Below, in pieces: positions 43,961-53,177 of a DNA stretch of 64,000 bases; position 1 is the stretch's first letter; every line of letters begins with the position of its first letter. A program made the translations under genes and the position numbers. The stretch is from Fuscibacter oryzae (GTDB lineage: Bacteria > Pseudomonadota > Alphaproteobacteria > Rhodobacterales > Rhodobacteraceae), in the NCBI RefSeq assembly GCF_016765795.1, contig NZ_JAESVP010000008.1, positions 95,978 through 159,977 of the forward strand, given 5' to 3'. The notes below the pieces were generated by a model that saw only the letters and a program-made list of their open reading frames with translations, was not told where the DNA came from and searched no databases.

Positions 43961-45052
43961 TCAGGTCAGGGCTGCGGGGTAGATCGAGACATCTTCGGGA
44001 GACCAGAAGACGTCGACTTGGGCTTCGGGCGACACTGGCGGGCAAGCGGTGCCGCGCTGGATCTGGATGCGGAACCTGTCGCCGTTGGTGAGTTGCGCGG
44101 TCAGGAAGCTGCGGCTGCCGATGAACAGCTCATCGGTAATGCGCGCCTTGAAAGACTGACGGTGCCGCTCCGACGCTGCGAAATACAGCGCCTCGGGACG
44201 GATCGAGGCCAACGCGCTGTCGCCCTCTTTAAGGGGTTGGGGCTGCTTGCCGGTAAAGACGGCTCCGGTGGCGTGGACCGACCCGCTGGAACCGTCAGCC
44301 ATAGCCACCATCCGTACGGGAAAGAGATTGGTTTCGCCCAAGAACTTGGCAGCGAACAGCGACTTCGGCTCGGCATACATCTGGTGCGGTTCGTCGATCT
44401 GCACCACCTCGCCCTTGTTCAGAAGTACGATGCGGTCCGACAGGATCATTGCCTCATCCTGATCATGGGTCACATAGATAAAAGTAGTGCCGGTCGCGGC
44501 GTGGATGCGCTTCATCTCCTCCAGCATGGTCTGGCGGATCTTCAGATCTAGCGCGGCAAGCGGTTCGTCCATCAGCAGGACCTGCGGTTCGTTCACCAGC
44601 GCCCGCGCCAGCGCCACGCGCTGGCACTGGCCACCCGACAGCTCGTTGATGTAGCGCTGCGACAGCTGGCTTAGCTGGACGATGTCCAGCATCCGGCGGA
44701 CCTTGCTCTCGATCTCGGCGGCAGGCAGTCGGCGCACGCGCAGGCCGTAAGCGACGTTTTCATAGACGTCCAAGTGCGGGAACAGGGCATAGCGCTGGAA
44801 GACCATGTTGATGGGGCGCTTCTCGGGCGGGACGCCAACCATGTCCTTGCCGCCAATGCGCAGGTTGCCCGAGGTCACGTCCTCGAAGCCAGCGATCAGG
44901 CGCATCAACGTGGTCTTGCCGCAGCCCGACGGGCCGAGCAGCGTGACGATCTCGCCCTTCCTGACCTCGAGGTCGATGCCGTGCAGCGCTTGATAGGTGC
45001 CGAATTTCTTGCCGACATTAGCGATGCTGATAATGGAATCTGCGGTTGTCAT
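43961..45052 (-). CDS. ABC transporter ATPase, spermidine/putrescine (PotA) type (363 aa)
   Basis: Walker A GPSGCGKT (residues 40-47), signature LSGGQCQRVALARAL, Walker B LLMDEPLAALD and the switch THDQDEAM are intact. A C-terminal TOBE-type regulatory domain follows (about 240-363, with ASIRPEALYF). It energises import with the two permeases and binding protein upstream in the operon. The family transports polyamines, betaines or modified amino acids; context suggests a hydroxyproline-type substrate. Confidence 0.85.
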   Translation of the reverse strand: MTTADSIISIANVGKKFGTYQALHGIDLEVRKGEIVTLLGPSGCGKTTLMRLIAGFEDVTSGNLRIGGKDMVGVPPEKRPINMVFQRYALFPHLDVYENVAYGLRVRRLPAAEIESKVRRMLDIVQLSQLSQRYINELSGGQCQRVALARALVNEPQVLLMDEPLAALDLKIRQTMLEEMKRIHAATGTTFIYVTHDQDEAMILSDRIVLLNKGEVVQIDEPHQMYAEPKSLFAAKFLGETNLFPVRMVAMADGSSGSVHATGAVFTGKQPQPLKEGDSALASIRPEALYFAASERHRQSFKARITDELFIGSRSFLTAQLTNGDRFRIQIQRGTACPPVSPEAQVDVFWSPEDVSIYPAALT

Positions 45053-45056
45053 GGGA

Positions 45057-45845
45057 TCACTCGCTTTCGCGGGCGCGCAGCGATTGGGCGCGGCGGGTCC
45101 GTTCGATATGGCTGGAGATGAGGAGTATGGCCAACGTGGCGATCAGGATCACGGTCGAGATCGCATTGATCATTGGGGTGACGGTGCGCCGCATCATCGA
45201 CCAGATGAACATTGGCAGCGTCGTCTCGGTGCCGCTGACGAAGCCGGTGACGATGAATTCGTCAAGCGAGATCGCGAAGGTCAGGACCGCTGCCGACACC
45301 AGCGTCGGCATGATCAGGGGTAGCGTCACCTTGCGGAAGGTGTAAAGGCTGTTCGCTCCCAGGTCGCGCGAGGCCTCTTCCAACATGGTGTCGAACAGCG
45401 CCAGCCGCGCCCGCATCGCGATCATCACGATGGGCATCGAGATCACGATATGGGCTATGATGATCGTCACCTTGCCAAGCGAGACCTGGAACAGCGCCAG
45501 CGCGATCAGAAGCGACACGCCGATGAAGAGGCCCGGCAGCGCGATCGGCGTGATGGTGACGGCCTCGACCGCTGCTCGGGCGCGCCCGCCGAGCCTCAGC
45601 CAGGCCAGGGAGGCGCACATCCCCAACACCAGAGTGGCTACTGCCGTCACCAGGGCTACCAGAAGGCTGGTAAGCATCGCATCGCCAAGCTGTGCGTCTT
45701 CGAACAGTGCCGCATACCACCGCAGGCTGAGCCCCTGGAAAGGAAAGGACAGGGACGCGGTAGCGTGGAAGCTGAACAGAACAATGATCAGCAGCGGCGC
45801 CACCAGAAAGCTGATGACGAGGGCCACGAAAATACGCAGGATCAT
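45057..45845 (-). CDS. ABC transporter permease, PotC type (262 aa)
   Basis: Six hydrophobic segments with the cytoplasmic EAA loop visible as EEASRDLGANSLYTFRKVTLPLIMP. This loop docks on the ATPase. It is the second permease of the heterodimer; it starts at the last base of the preceding permease's stop and ends four bases before the ATPase gene. Confidence 0.85.
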   Translation of the reverse strand: MILRIFVALVISFLVAPLLIIVLFSFHATASLSFPFQGLSLRWYAALFEDAQLGDAMLTSLLVALVTAVATLVLGMCASLAWLRLGGRARAAVEAVTITPIALPGLFIGVSLLIALALFQVSLGKVTIIIAHIVISMPIVMIAMRARLALFDTMLEEASRDLGANSLYTFRKVTLPLIMPTLVSAAVLTFAISLDEFIVTGFVSGTETTLPMFIWSMMRRTVTPMINAISTVILIATLAILLISSHIERTRRAQSLRARESE

Positions 45846-46717
45846 CAGACAGCCCTCTGTTTGCGACGTTTCGGGATGAAGCCCAGTGTGCGGCCGGCGA
45901 CGATGACGGCGACGAAGATCAGCACGACCAGAAGGAACATGATCACCGCTTGGGCCGAGCCGAGCGGCCAGTTACCGGTGCGGCGGAACTGGTCGGCGAT
46001 CAGAAGGCCGGTGGTCTGCCCCGTTGTGCCGCCCAGCATCTGTGGGGTCACGAAATCGCCCATCGTCATGATCAGCGTCAGCATGAATGCTCCGACCAGC
46101 CCAGCCGAGGCGTTGGGGACTACGACCGAGAAGAATGCGCCGACTTGTGAGCGGCCAAGGTCGCGCGAGGCGTCGATCAGGTCCTGTCTGATCTCGTGGA
46201 AGGCGGTCATCACTAGGATGATACAATAAGGCAGGTAGAGGTGGATCAGCGTTACGCCCACCGCGAAGCGGCTGTATAGCAGCGCCTCGATCGGGGCGTC
46301 GATCAGCCCCAGGCTTTGCAGGACGGTGTTGATGACGCCATCGTTGCCCAGAAGTGTCCGCCAAGCGAAGATGCGGACGAGATAGCTGGAGAACCAAGTC
46401 ACAAGGATGATCTGTTCGAGAAGGCGCGAACGGCTGACGAAGACGAGGTAGTAGCCGACCGGCAGCGCCATTGCCATGCAGACCACAGCCGACATCAGAC
46501 CGATGATCACCGCGTTGAACGTGACCCTCCAGAACAGTTCATCCGTCAGTGCGCGGACGTAGTTGTCGAACTGAAAGGCGGGAGTGATCTGGAAGGACGA
46601 GGCTTTCCAGAAGCTGTAGACCAGCAAGAACAGGCTGGGAAAGACGAAGAAGGCCAGCATGAACAGGATCGTTGGCGATGCCAGTGTCCAGCCAGACCAG
46701 CGAGCCGATAGCTTCAT
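45845..46717 (-). CDS. ABC transporter permease, PotB type (290 aa)
   Basis: Multi-pass inner-membrane permease with the EAA loop IDASRDLGRSQVGAFFSVVVPNA. An N-terminal extra membrane helix and a Phe/Trp-rich periplasmic loop are typical of PotB. It pairs with the PotC-type permease. It is separated from the binding-protein gene by 69 bases containing a stable hairpin. Confidence 0.85.
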   Translation of the reverse strand: MKLSARWSGWTLASPTILFMLAFFVFPSLFLLVYSFWKASSFQITPAFQFDNYVRALTDELFWRVTFNAVIIGLMSAVVCMAMALPVGYYLVFVSRSRLLEQIILVTWFSSYLVRIFAWRTLLGNDGVINTVLQSLGLIDAPIEALLYSRFAVGVTLIHLYLPYCIILVMTAFHEIRQDLIDASRDLGRSQVGAFFSVVVPNASAGLVGAFMLTLIMTMGDFVTPQMLGGTTGQTTGLLIADQFRRTGNWPLGSAQAVIMFLLVVLIFVAVIVAGRTLGFIPKRRKQRAV

Positions 46718-46750
46718 GGCGGGCCTCGAAGTCAGTGGGAAAGGCAGGGC

Positions 46751-46777
46751 GGCGGCGCCCGGGAGCGAGGCGCCGCC
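46751..46777. terminator. Hairpin between binding-protein and permease genes
   Basis: GGCGGCGCC (46751-46759) pairs exactly with GGCGCCGCC (46769-46777). Such intercistronic hairpins after a binding-protein gene usually stabilise its transcript and reduce readthrough into permease genes. There is no T-run. Confidence 0.45.
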
Positions 46778-46786
46778 GTGGGGCGA

Positions 46787-47929
46787 TCAGATGCCGGCTT
46801 TGAACTCTTGCCAGGCGCTGATCCAGTCGTCGTAGGTGGCGAATTCCTCGGACTCGAGCGGCGGGATGCCCGGGAGACCGCCTGCGAAATAGGCCTCGAG
46901 GTTGTTGTAGTCGATCCGCGTCCGCGCGGCATCGTCCATTAGCGCGACCGCCTGTTTCGACACAGGCGCCTGGTTCAACCGCATGCAGATATCGGCCTGC
47001 GCCTGCGGCGACAGCGCCTCGTTGATGAAGGCCAGCGCGGTTTCAACGTTGTCGGCCGACGGCGGGACGAACCAAGCGTCAACCCACAGGACGACGCCCT
47101 CTTCTGGCACCGCCATCTTTAGCTTGCCTCCCAGTTCTTCGGTCATTTTGATGACGGCTGGGTCGGCGCAAAGCACGGCCACTACATCGCCCGAGGCCAG
47201 CGCGGTCGCGACGTCACCCATGTTCAAGGCGATCATACGCGCTTGGTCGCGGTACTTTGCCAGTTCGGCAAACGCGGCAGACAGCTCGTCGCGGGTCAGG
47301 TTCGGATATTTTGCCCCAAGTCCCGCCACCCGCGCCGTCACCGGCCACATCGTGACGCTATCGTCGACAATGGCGATCTTTCCCTTCAGCTCGGGGGCCA
47401 AGAAGTCCTTGTAGGACTTCGGCTCGGCCATCGCTTCAGCGTTGTAGAGGGACGTGTTGAAGCCCCAGATCCACGGCACGCCCGTCAGCTTGCCGTCGCG
47501 TTCCCATTCGGCCTTGCCGAGGAATTGCTCAAAGATGTTGTCGGCATTGAAATTGGGAACGGCGACCGGATCGATCGGCGTCGTGATGCCAAGCTGGTCG
47601 ATGTAGAGGTTGGCATAGGCCTGGTTGTACTCAGCCAAGTCGAAGGGTGGCGGGTTTCCGGCCATGAACTTGGTGTGGACGTCGTCTTGCGACGTCATCG
47701 ACGTGGTTTCCACCTTCACCCCGTTTGCGTCGCGCCAGGCTTGCAGCTCGGGCACCAGATCATAGCCTTCCCAGGCCATGATTTGCAGGTCGCCCGAAGG
47801 CGCCGCCCAAGCAGCCGACGAGGTTAGGCGCATCAGCACCGCGGAACCCGCGAGGCCCGCTGACATGCGAAGCAGGCCGCGACGGGTTGGGGCAGTCGTG
47901 AGCGCAGGCGTGGTTTTCCCGTTGGTCAT
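46787..47929 (-). CDS. Extracellular solute-binding protein, PotD/polyamine type, Tat-exported (380 aa)
   Basis: ATG 47929 begins MTNGKTTP; residues about 14-40 hold a twin-arginine signal (PTRRGLLRMSAGLAGSAV) with cleavage after AWA. The mature protein reads SGDLQIMAWEGYDLVPELQAW, then FDLAEYNQAYANLYID and GVPWIWGFNTSLYN, the family-1 spermidine/putrescine-binding fold. It captures the substrate for the permeases encoded next. GGAG in the ATGGAGATCGG leader selects this start over ATG 47941. Confidence 0.85.
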   Translation of the reverse strand: MTNGKTTPALTTAPTRRGLLRMSAGLAGSAVLMRLTSSAAWAAPSGDLQIMAWEGYDLVPELQAWRDANGVKVETTSMTSQDDVHTKFMAGNPPPFDLAEYNQAYANLYIDQLGITTPIDPVAVPNFNADNIFEQFLGKAEWERDGKLTGVPWIWGFNTSLYNAEAMAEPKSYKDFLAPELKGKIAIVDDSVTMWPVTARVAGLGAKYPNLTRDELSAAFAELAKYRDQARMIALNMGDVATALASGDVVAVLCADPAVIKMTEELGGKLKMAVPEEGVVLWVDAWFVPPSADNVETALAFINEALSPQAQADICMRLNQAPVSKQAVALMDDAARTRIDYNNLEAYFAGGLPGIPPLESEEFATYDDWISAWQEFKAGI

Positions 47930-47965
47930 TCCGATCTCCATTTGCTTGGTGATTCTTCCCAATCT

Positions 47966-47978
47966 GGATACAATATAC
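47966..47978. promoter_or_regulatory. GntR-operator-like site near the binding-protein gene
   Basis: GGATACAATATAC, an imperfect copy (GGATA, three bases, TATAC) of the perfect palindrome found at 48140-48152. It lies 37 bases upstream of the binding-protein start and would control the minus-strand operon. Confidence 0.5.
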
Positions 47979-48139
47979 ATCATGGAGAAAGGCTGGCAAG
48001 TAGTTAGAATCTTGCGCGTTTGGCCGCGCATAACTCACTAAAAATCAATACCTAGCTGGAAACAGCACCAAAGCGGTTGCAGATTTGGGGCGGATCGATT
48101 CGCGCAGCGGGTCCCGCTTGACATATCGCGCCAATACAA

Positions 48140-48152
48140 GGATATTGTATCC
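48140..48152. promoter_or_regulatory. Palindromic GntR-operator candidate near gntR
   Basis: GGATA TTG TATCC is a perfect palindrome 34 bases upstream of the gntR start. FCD-type GntR regulators bind short palindromes of this size; the partner copy at 47966 suggests one regulator acting on both divergent operons. Confidence 0.55.
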
Positions 48153-48185
48153 AATGGCTGCGAGTCCATAGGGGCTGATTAGAGA

Positions 48186-48875
48186 ATGGCGTCGGAGAAA
48201 CCTATGAAGCGGCAGACCGCGAGTGAACAGGTCGCCAACCATATTGGCGCGATGATCCTGAGTGGCGAGCTTGTCGGCGGCGAGCAGCTGCGGCAGGAAG
48301 CGCTTGCTGACCGGCTCGGCGTAAGCCGCATCCCAATCCGGGAGGCGCTACTGATTCTCGAGGCCTCAGGGCTGGTGGTCAGCCGCCCGCACCGCGGAGC
48401 GGTGGTCGCCGAACTGACGGTCGAAGATGCGCACGACCTCTTTGCTTCGCGCCTGATTGTGGAGCCCGCATTGGTCGAAAGGGCTTGCGAACTGCATGAT
48501 GCATCCGAGGCCGCAACCGCAGTGGCGGCAATGAAAGCCTATGAGGATGGAATTCGGGATCACGCGCCCGAGGCCGAGCTCAGCCGACTGAACTGGGAGC
48601 TGCACCTCTGCCTGATGAAGCCGTCCCGAATGACGCGGATGCTGGGTTTCGTCGAGACCCTGCTCGCCTCTGCCGATCGCTACCTTCGGATCCAGATCCG
48701 TCCTGCCGAGGCCCAAGAGCACGCGTTAGAGGATCACCGCAACCTAGTAGAGGCCTTCTGCCTTCGCCTGCCCGAGCGCGCGCGCGACATAACCGCGAAG
48801 CATATTATGCGCGCTCGGGAAGAGACGATTATCGGCCTCGGGAAGCTGAAGGGCCCGCTAGCTCCGCGAAAATAG
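48186..48875 (+). CDS. GntR-family (FCD) transcriptional regulator (229 aa)
   Basis: An N-terminal winged HTH, QVANHIGAMILSGELVGGEQLRQEALADRLGVSRIPIREALLILEASGLV, is followed by an FCD ligand domain (about 85-215) with the metal/ligand His and Asp pattern (LNWELHLCL, DHRNLVEAF). It probably represses the flanking catabolic genes until hydroxyproline or an intermediate appears. ATG 48186 is used; MKRQTAS at 48204 is an alternative. Confidence 0.85.
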   Translation: MASEKPMKRQTASEQVANHIGAMILSGELVGGEQLRQEALADRLGVSRIPIREALLILEASGLVVSRPHRGAVVAELTVEDAHDLFASRLIVEPALVERACELHDASEAATAVAAMKAYEDGIRDHAPEAELSRLNWELHLCLMKPSRMTRMLGFVETLLASADRYLRIQIRPAEAQEHALEDHRNLVEAFCLRLPERARDITAKHIMRAREETIIGLGKLKGPLAPRK

Positions 48876-48955
48876 GAGAGCTCGGCGCGGCACCTGGCGC
48901 GCCAGATGGAAACAGCGGTCGAACAGCGCTTTGACCGCCGCAAGGATTGTGACCC

Positions 48956-50470
48956 ATGACCATGCTTCACGGCCAGCACCTCATCGCGGGAACCCGCTGC
49001 GCAGGTCCCGGAACCTTCCGGTCCAGCCCCGCGACCGGGCCTGCCCACGACCATGCGATCGGCTCGGCCGATCTGGTCGACCAAGCCTGCCGCGCGGCCG
49101 ATGCAGCCTTCGCGGTCTTTGCGGCCACGTCGTGGGCGGTGCGGGCCGATCTGCTCGAGGGCATCGCCCGCCGCATCGAGGATCGGGCTGAAGTTATCAC
49201 CGACATAGCCACGGCCGAGACCGGCCTGCCCGCCGCCAGGATCGAGGGCGAGCGGCAGCGCACCTGTGGACAGCTGCGGCTTTTTGCCAGTCATATCCGC
49301 GCCGGAACCCATCTCGACCTGCGCCACGACCCGGCGCTGCTCGACCGTAAGCCGCAGCCGCGCCCGTCGCTGACGCTCATCCAGCGTCCGATTGGTCCAG
49401 TGGCGGTGTTCGGCGCGTCGAATTTTCCGCTGGCGTTTTCTGTCGCAGGCGGTGACACCGCTTCGGCCCTTGCGGCGGGGTGTCCAGTCGTCGTTAAAGG
49501 CCACTCCGGCCACCCGGGTACCAGCGAAGTGGTCGGCGACGCCATCGCCGAGGCGATCGCGGCGGCGGGGCTTCCCGGCGGGGTATTCAGCCTTGTGCAG
49601 GGCGGGTCGCGCGCCGTGGGTGAGGCGCTTGTTCAGCATCCCGCGATAAAGGCTGTGGGCTTCACCGGATCGACCGGTGGCGGTCGGGCGCTCTTCGACC
49701 TCTGCGCCGCTCGGCCTGAACCGATCCCGTTCTTCGGTGAACTCGGCTCGGTCAACCCGGTCTTCGTGCTGCCAGAGGCCGCTGCGGCGCGGGCGGCGGG
49801 GATCGGGGCCGGTTGGGCCGCCTCGTTGACCCTGGGTGCGGGCCAGTTCTGCACCAATCCCGGTATTGTGGTGATGATAGCGGGTCCAGACGCCACGACC
49901 TTCCGTGACGCGGCCCTTGCGGCGCTTGGGCAAATCGGCCCTCAAGTCATGCTGACCGACGGCATCGCCGAGGCCTACCGCGCCGGGCAGCACCAGATGG
50001 CCGCTGCGCCGGGCGTCTCCACGTTGCTCGGCCCGGAAAACGAAGGGCGCACCGCCCGCCCGGCGGTGTTCCAAACCAGCGGCGCCGATTTCCTCGCCAG
50101 CCATGACCTGCAGGAGGAAGTCTTCGGTCCGCTCGGCCTGATCGTCACCGTGGCTGACATGGGCGAGATGCGCCGCGTGGCCGAAAGCTTTCAGGGCCAG
50201 CTGACCGCCACGCTGCAGATCGACGACGGCGACATCGAGGCAGCCCGAACCCTTGTGCCGATGCTGGAGCGGCTTGCCGGTCGGCTGCTCGTCAACGGCT
50301 TTCCTACAGGTGTCGAAGTCGCCGATGCAATGGTCCACGGCGGCCCCTATCCGGCCAGCACCAATTTCGGCGCGACCAGCGTCGGGACGATGGCGATCCG
50401 GCGTTTCCTACGGCTGGTCTGCTACCAGAATTTCCCCGCCGCCCTGCTTCCCGAAACCTTCCCCGCCTAA
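48956..50470 (+). CDS. hypH: Alpha-ketoglutarate semialdehyde dehydrogenase (HypH/AraE type, 504 aa)
   Basis: An ALDH of the 2,5-dioxovalerate dehydrogenase group: VAVFGASNFPLAFSVAGGDTASALAAGCPVVVK, FTGSTGGGRAL, the catalytic Glu in FFGELGSVNP and Cys in GAGQFCTNPG. It oxidises alpha-ketoglutarate semialdehyde, the product of HypD, to alpha-ketoglutarate with NAD(P). The preceding gntR gene ends 80 bases upstream, and the racemase-family gene follows after 30 bases. Confidence 0.85.
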   Translation: MTMLHGQHLIAGTRCAGPGTFRSSPATGPAHDHAIGSADLVDQACRAADAAFAVFAATSWAVRADLLEGIARRIEDRAEVITDIATAETGLPAARIEGERQRTCGQLRLFASHIRAGTHLDLRHDPALLDRKPQPRPSLTLIQRPIGPVAVFGASNFPLAFSVAGGDTASALAAGCPVVVKGHSGHPGTSEVVGDAIAEAIAAAGLPGGVFSLVQGGSRAVGEALVQHPAIKAVGFTGSTGGGRALFDLCAARPEPIPFFGELGSVNPVFVLPEAAAARAAGIGAGWAASLTLGAGQFCTNPGIVVMIAGPDATTFRDAALAALGQIGPQVMLTDGIAEAYRAGQHQMAAAPGVSTLLGPENEGRTARPAVFQTSGADFLASHDLQEEVFGPLGLIVTVADMGEMRRVAESFQGQLTATLQIDDGDIEAARTLVPMLERLAGRLLVNGFPTGVEVADAMVHGGPYPASTNFGATSVGTMAIRRFLRLVCYQNFPAALLPETFPA

Positions 50471-50500
50471 CCGGCGCATCCAGATCCAACGGAGACTTTC

Positions 50501-51529
50501 ATGCAGCTTGACCGCGTTATAACAGTCGTCGGTGCCCATGCCGAGGGCGAAGTCGGCCGCGTCATCACCGGTGGGGTACTGCCCCCGCGCGGCGCCAACA
50601 TGTTCGAGCGGATGATCAACCTCGAGGCTGACAGCGCTTGGCTGCGCAATATGCTGTTGTTCGATCCGCGCGGCAGCGTAAACGCCGCAGTGAACCTCAT
50701 CACCCCCGCGATCCGCGCTGACGCGGATTTCGGGATGATCGTCATGGAATCCGACTATTTCGTTCCGATGTCTGGTTCGAACCTGATATGTACCGTCACC
50801 GTGGCGCTGGAAGCCGGGATTATCCCGATGAAAGAGCCTGAAACGATCGTCCGCGTCGACACGCCGGCGGGCTTGGTCGAGGTGACAGCCACTTGCCGCG
50901 GCGGCAAGTGCCGGGGCATCACCTTCCGGAACATCCCCTCGTTTGTGATGCACCGCGACGCCATCATCGAAGTACCGGGCATCGGCAAGCTGCGAGTCGA
51001 CGTGGCCTATGGCGGGATGATCTACTGCATCGTCGAGGCGGCCGATGTCGGTATGACGCTGGCGCGGAGCGAGGCCCGCCAGCTGGTCGAAATCGGCGAG
51101 CGGATCAAGGCGGCGGCGGCAGTTCAACTACCTTCGATCCACCCCGAGAATCCGGGAATTCACACCATCAACCAGACCGAATTCGTCGGGCCGCTGGAAA
51201 TCGTTGACGGGGTCAAGACCTCGAAGAACGCGGTCGTGGTGTCGCCCGGGCGACTGGACCGCTGCCCCTGCGGCACCGGCACCTCGGCCCGGATGGCGCT
51301 GTTGCACGCGCGGGGCGACCTAGCGGTGGGCGAGCGCTTCCGTCACCTCTCGATCCTCGACACAGTCTTCGACTGCGAAGTTCTGGCCGAGGCAAATGCG
51401 GGCGACGTTCCGGCGGTGATCCCGCAGGTGTCGGGCCGGGCCTGGCTGACCGGCGTCAGTCATTACGGCGTCGACCCCGAGGATCCGTTCCCCGAGGGCT
51501 ATCGCCTGTCGGACACCTGGTTCAACTGA
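50501..51529 (+). CDS. Proline-racemase-superfamily enzyme, Ser-Cys type (342 aa; hydroxyproline epimerase or 3-hydroxyproline dehydratase)
   Basis: The two-lobed proline racemase fold is clear, but the first catalytic box normally M-C-G-H reads MSGSN (Ser91), while the second is intact, DRCPCGTGTSARMA (Cys257). Superfamily members with Cys/Cys are proline racemases or 4-hydroxyproline epimerases, those with Cys/Thr are trans-3-hydroxyproline dehydratases, and Ser/Cys variants are a less studied group also tied to hydroxyproline use. HypD and HypH nearby support hydroxyproline as substrate. The Ldh-family reductase downstream would suit a dehydratase product instead. GGAGA precedes the ATG. 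Confidence 0.75.
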   Translation: MQLDRVITVVGAHAEGEVGRVITGGVLPPRGANMFERMINLEADSAWLRNMLLFDPRGSVNAAVNLITPAIRADADFGMIVMESDYFVPMSGSNLICTVTVALEAGIIPMKEPETIVRVDTPAGLVEVTATCRGGKCRGITFRNIPSFVMHRDAIIEVPGIGKLRVDVAYGGMIYCIVEAADVGMTLARSEARQLVEIGERIKAAAAVQLPSIHPENPGIHTINQTEFVGPLEIVDGVKTSKNAVVVSPGRLDRCPCGTGTSARMALLHARGDLAVGERFRHLSILDTVFDCEVLAEANAGDVPAVIPQVSGRAWLTGVSHYGVDPEDPFPEGYRLSDTWFN

Positions 51530-51578
51530 CAACCGGCGCGCCTGCGGGTTGCGCCATGACTTGCCAAGGAGACTTTAC

Positions 51579-53027
51579 ATGTTGATGCACGATCCCTGGA
51601 TCGACGGTCGGACTGTCGCGGATGCGGGATGGGCCCGGATCATCCGCACCTCTCCCTCTAACGGAACGCAGATCGCTTCGGTCGCCGCTGGAACCGCCGA
51701 GACGGTTGTGGCCGCCATCGCTGCTGCCCGCATTGCCTTCGACGCCCGCATCTGGGCGGACATGCCGGGCAGCGCACGCGGCAAGGTGCTTTCGCGGATG
51801 GCCGACCTGATGGAGCGCGACCTTGATACGATCGCACAGCTTGAGGCGGATGAAGCGGGCAAGACCATCGCCGGCGGCAGGGGCGAGACGGAATGGGGGA
51901 TCGAGCTTTTGCGCTATGGCGCCGCCTTGGCCTGGAACCTTTCAGGTAAGGCCTTTTCGGACGGCGGCCCCGACAATCTGGGCTTGGTCTTGCACCATCC
52001 GCGCGGCGTCGTCGGCATGATCACGCCGTGGAACTTCCCCATCGTGACGCTGATGCAAAAGCTGCCCTATGCCCTTGCCGCCGGCTGCTCTGTGGTGGTC
52101 AAGCCGTCCGAGATGACCTCGGGGACAACGCTGATGCTGGCTCGGCTGGCCAGCGAGGCGGGTGTTCCGCCAGGCGTGTTCAACGTGGTGACGGGCGAGG
52201 GCAGCGTGGTTGGCGAGGCGATGTCGACTCATCCCGGCATCGACATGATGTCCTTCACCGGATCGACCGCCGTGGGCCGGCGCATCGCCCGCCATGCCGC
52301 CGACCGTATCCGCCCCGTGGCGCTGGAACTAGGCGGAAAGGGAGCGAACATCGTCTTCGCCGATGCCGACCTGGACGCAGCGGCCAAGGGCGCGGTGGCC
52401 GGGTTCACTCTGAACAAGGGCGAGGAGTGCTGCGCCGGAAGCCGACTTCTGGTGCAGGAAAGCATCGCCGAGGACTTTGGCCGCCGCGTGGCCGAGGCCG
52501 CCGCCCGTGTGCGGCTGGGCACTGGGGAACACGCCGACATGGGCCCGCTGATCAGTGCGGCTCAGATGGAGAAGGTCCTGGCCTATGTGCAAAGCGGCCT
52601 CGACCAGGGTGCAAGGCTCTTGACCGGCGGTACGCGCGTGACCGAAGGCGGCCTTGCCGACGGCAACTATGTCGCGCCCACAGTCTTCGTGGGCGCCCGG
52701 CCGGGCATGAGGATCGTCGACGAGGAGATTTTCGGCCCGGTGACGGCGATCATTCCGTTCAAGGATGCCGCCGACGCCATCCGCATCGCGAACAGCACCG
52801 GCTACGGTTTGGCCAATGGGGTTTGGACGTCGAACCTCGATACAGCAATGGTCGTGGTGCGTCGGCTGCGCAGCGGCACGACCTATGTGAACACCTACTT
52901 GGAGACCGCACCGCAACTGCCCTTTGGCGGTCTCAAGGACAGCGGACTTGGCCGAGAGAACGGTATCGAGGGTTTGTCCGAATTCCTGGAAACCCGCGCC
53001 GCCTTCATCAGGCTGAAGGCAGTTTAG
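51579..53027 (+). CDS. Aldehyde dehydrogenase, betaine-aldehyde/aminobutyraldehyde type (482 aa)
   Basis: A full NAD(P)-dependent ALDH: TPWNFPIVTLMQKLPYALAAGCSVVVKPSE, SFTGSTAVGRRIA, LELGGKGANIVFADADL with catalytic Glu, GEECCAGSRLLVQ with catalytic Cys, and EEIFGPVTAIIPF. It may oxidise an aldehyde produced by the GMC oxidoreductase. ATG 51579 (MLMHDPWIDG) has AAGGAGA upstream and is preferred over the earlier in-frame start at 51549. A hairpin separates it from the next gene. Confidence 0.8.
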   Translation: MLMHDPWIDGRTVADAGWARIIRTSPSNGTQIASVAAGTAETVVAAIAAARIAFDARIWADMPGSARGKVLSRMADLMERDLDTIAQLEADEAGKTIAGGRGETEWGIELLRYGAALAWNLSGKAFSDGGPDNLGLVLHHPRGVVGMITPWNFPIVTLMQKLPYALAAGCSVVVKPSEMTSGTTLMLARLASEAGVPPGVFNVVTGEGSVVGEAMSTHPGIDMMSFTGSTAVGRRIARHAADRIRPVALELGGKGANIVFADADLDAAAKGAVAGFTLNKGEECCAGSRLLVQESIAEDFGRRVAEAAARVRLGTGEHADMGPLISAAQMEKVLAYVQSGLDQGARLLTGGTRVTEGGLADGNYVAPTVFVGARPGMRIVDEEIFGPVTAIIPFKDAADAIRIANSTGYGLANGVWTSNLDTAMVVVRRLRSGTTYVNTYLETAPQLPFGGLKDSGLGRENGIEGLSEFLETRAAFIRLKAV

Positions 53028-53124
53028 GGCAAGGATTCATAGGCCGTCGTTGCCAGCATTGTCTCAAAACCAAGGTCATGCTGAATCTCAGCGCCTACAG
53101 GCGTTTCCTGTACTGATCCGCTCA

Positions 53125-53152
53125 GTCGCCGGTGCCGTGTGCATCCGGCGAC
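53125..53152 (+). terminator. Hairpin between the aldehyde dehydrogenase and Ldh-family genes
   Basis: GTCGCCGG (53125-53132) pairs perfectly with CCGGCGAC (53145-53152). It is followed by CCTTTC rather than a clean T-run, so it may be a partial terminator. Confidence 0.45.
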
Positions 53153-53177
53153 CCTTTCATGAAGGAGCCATCTACCG

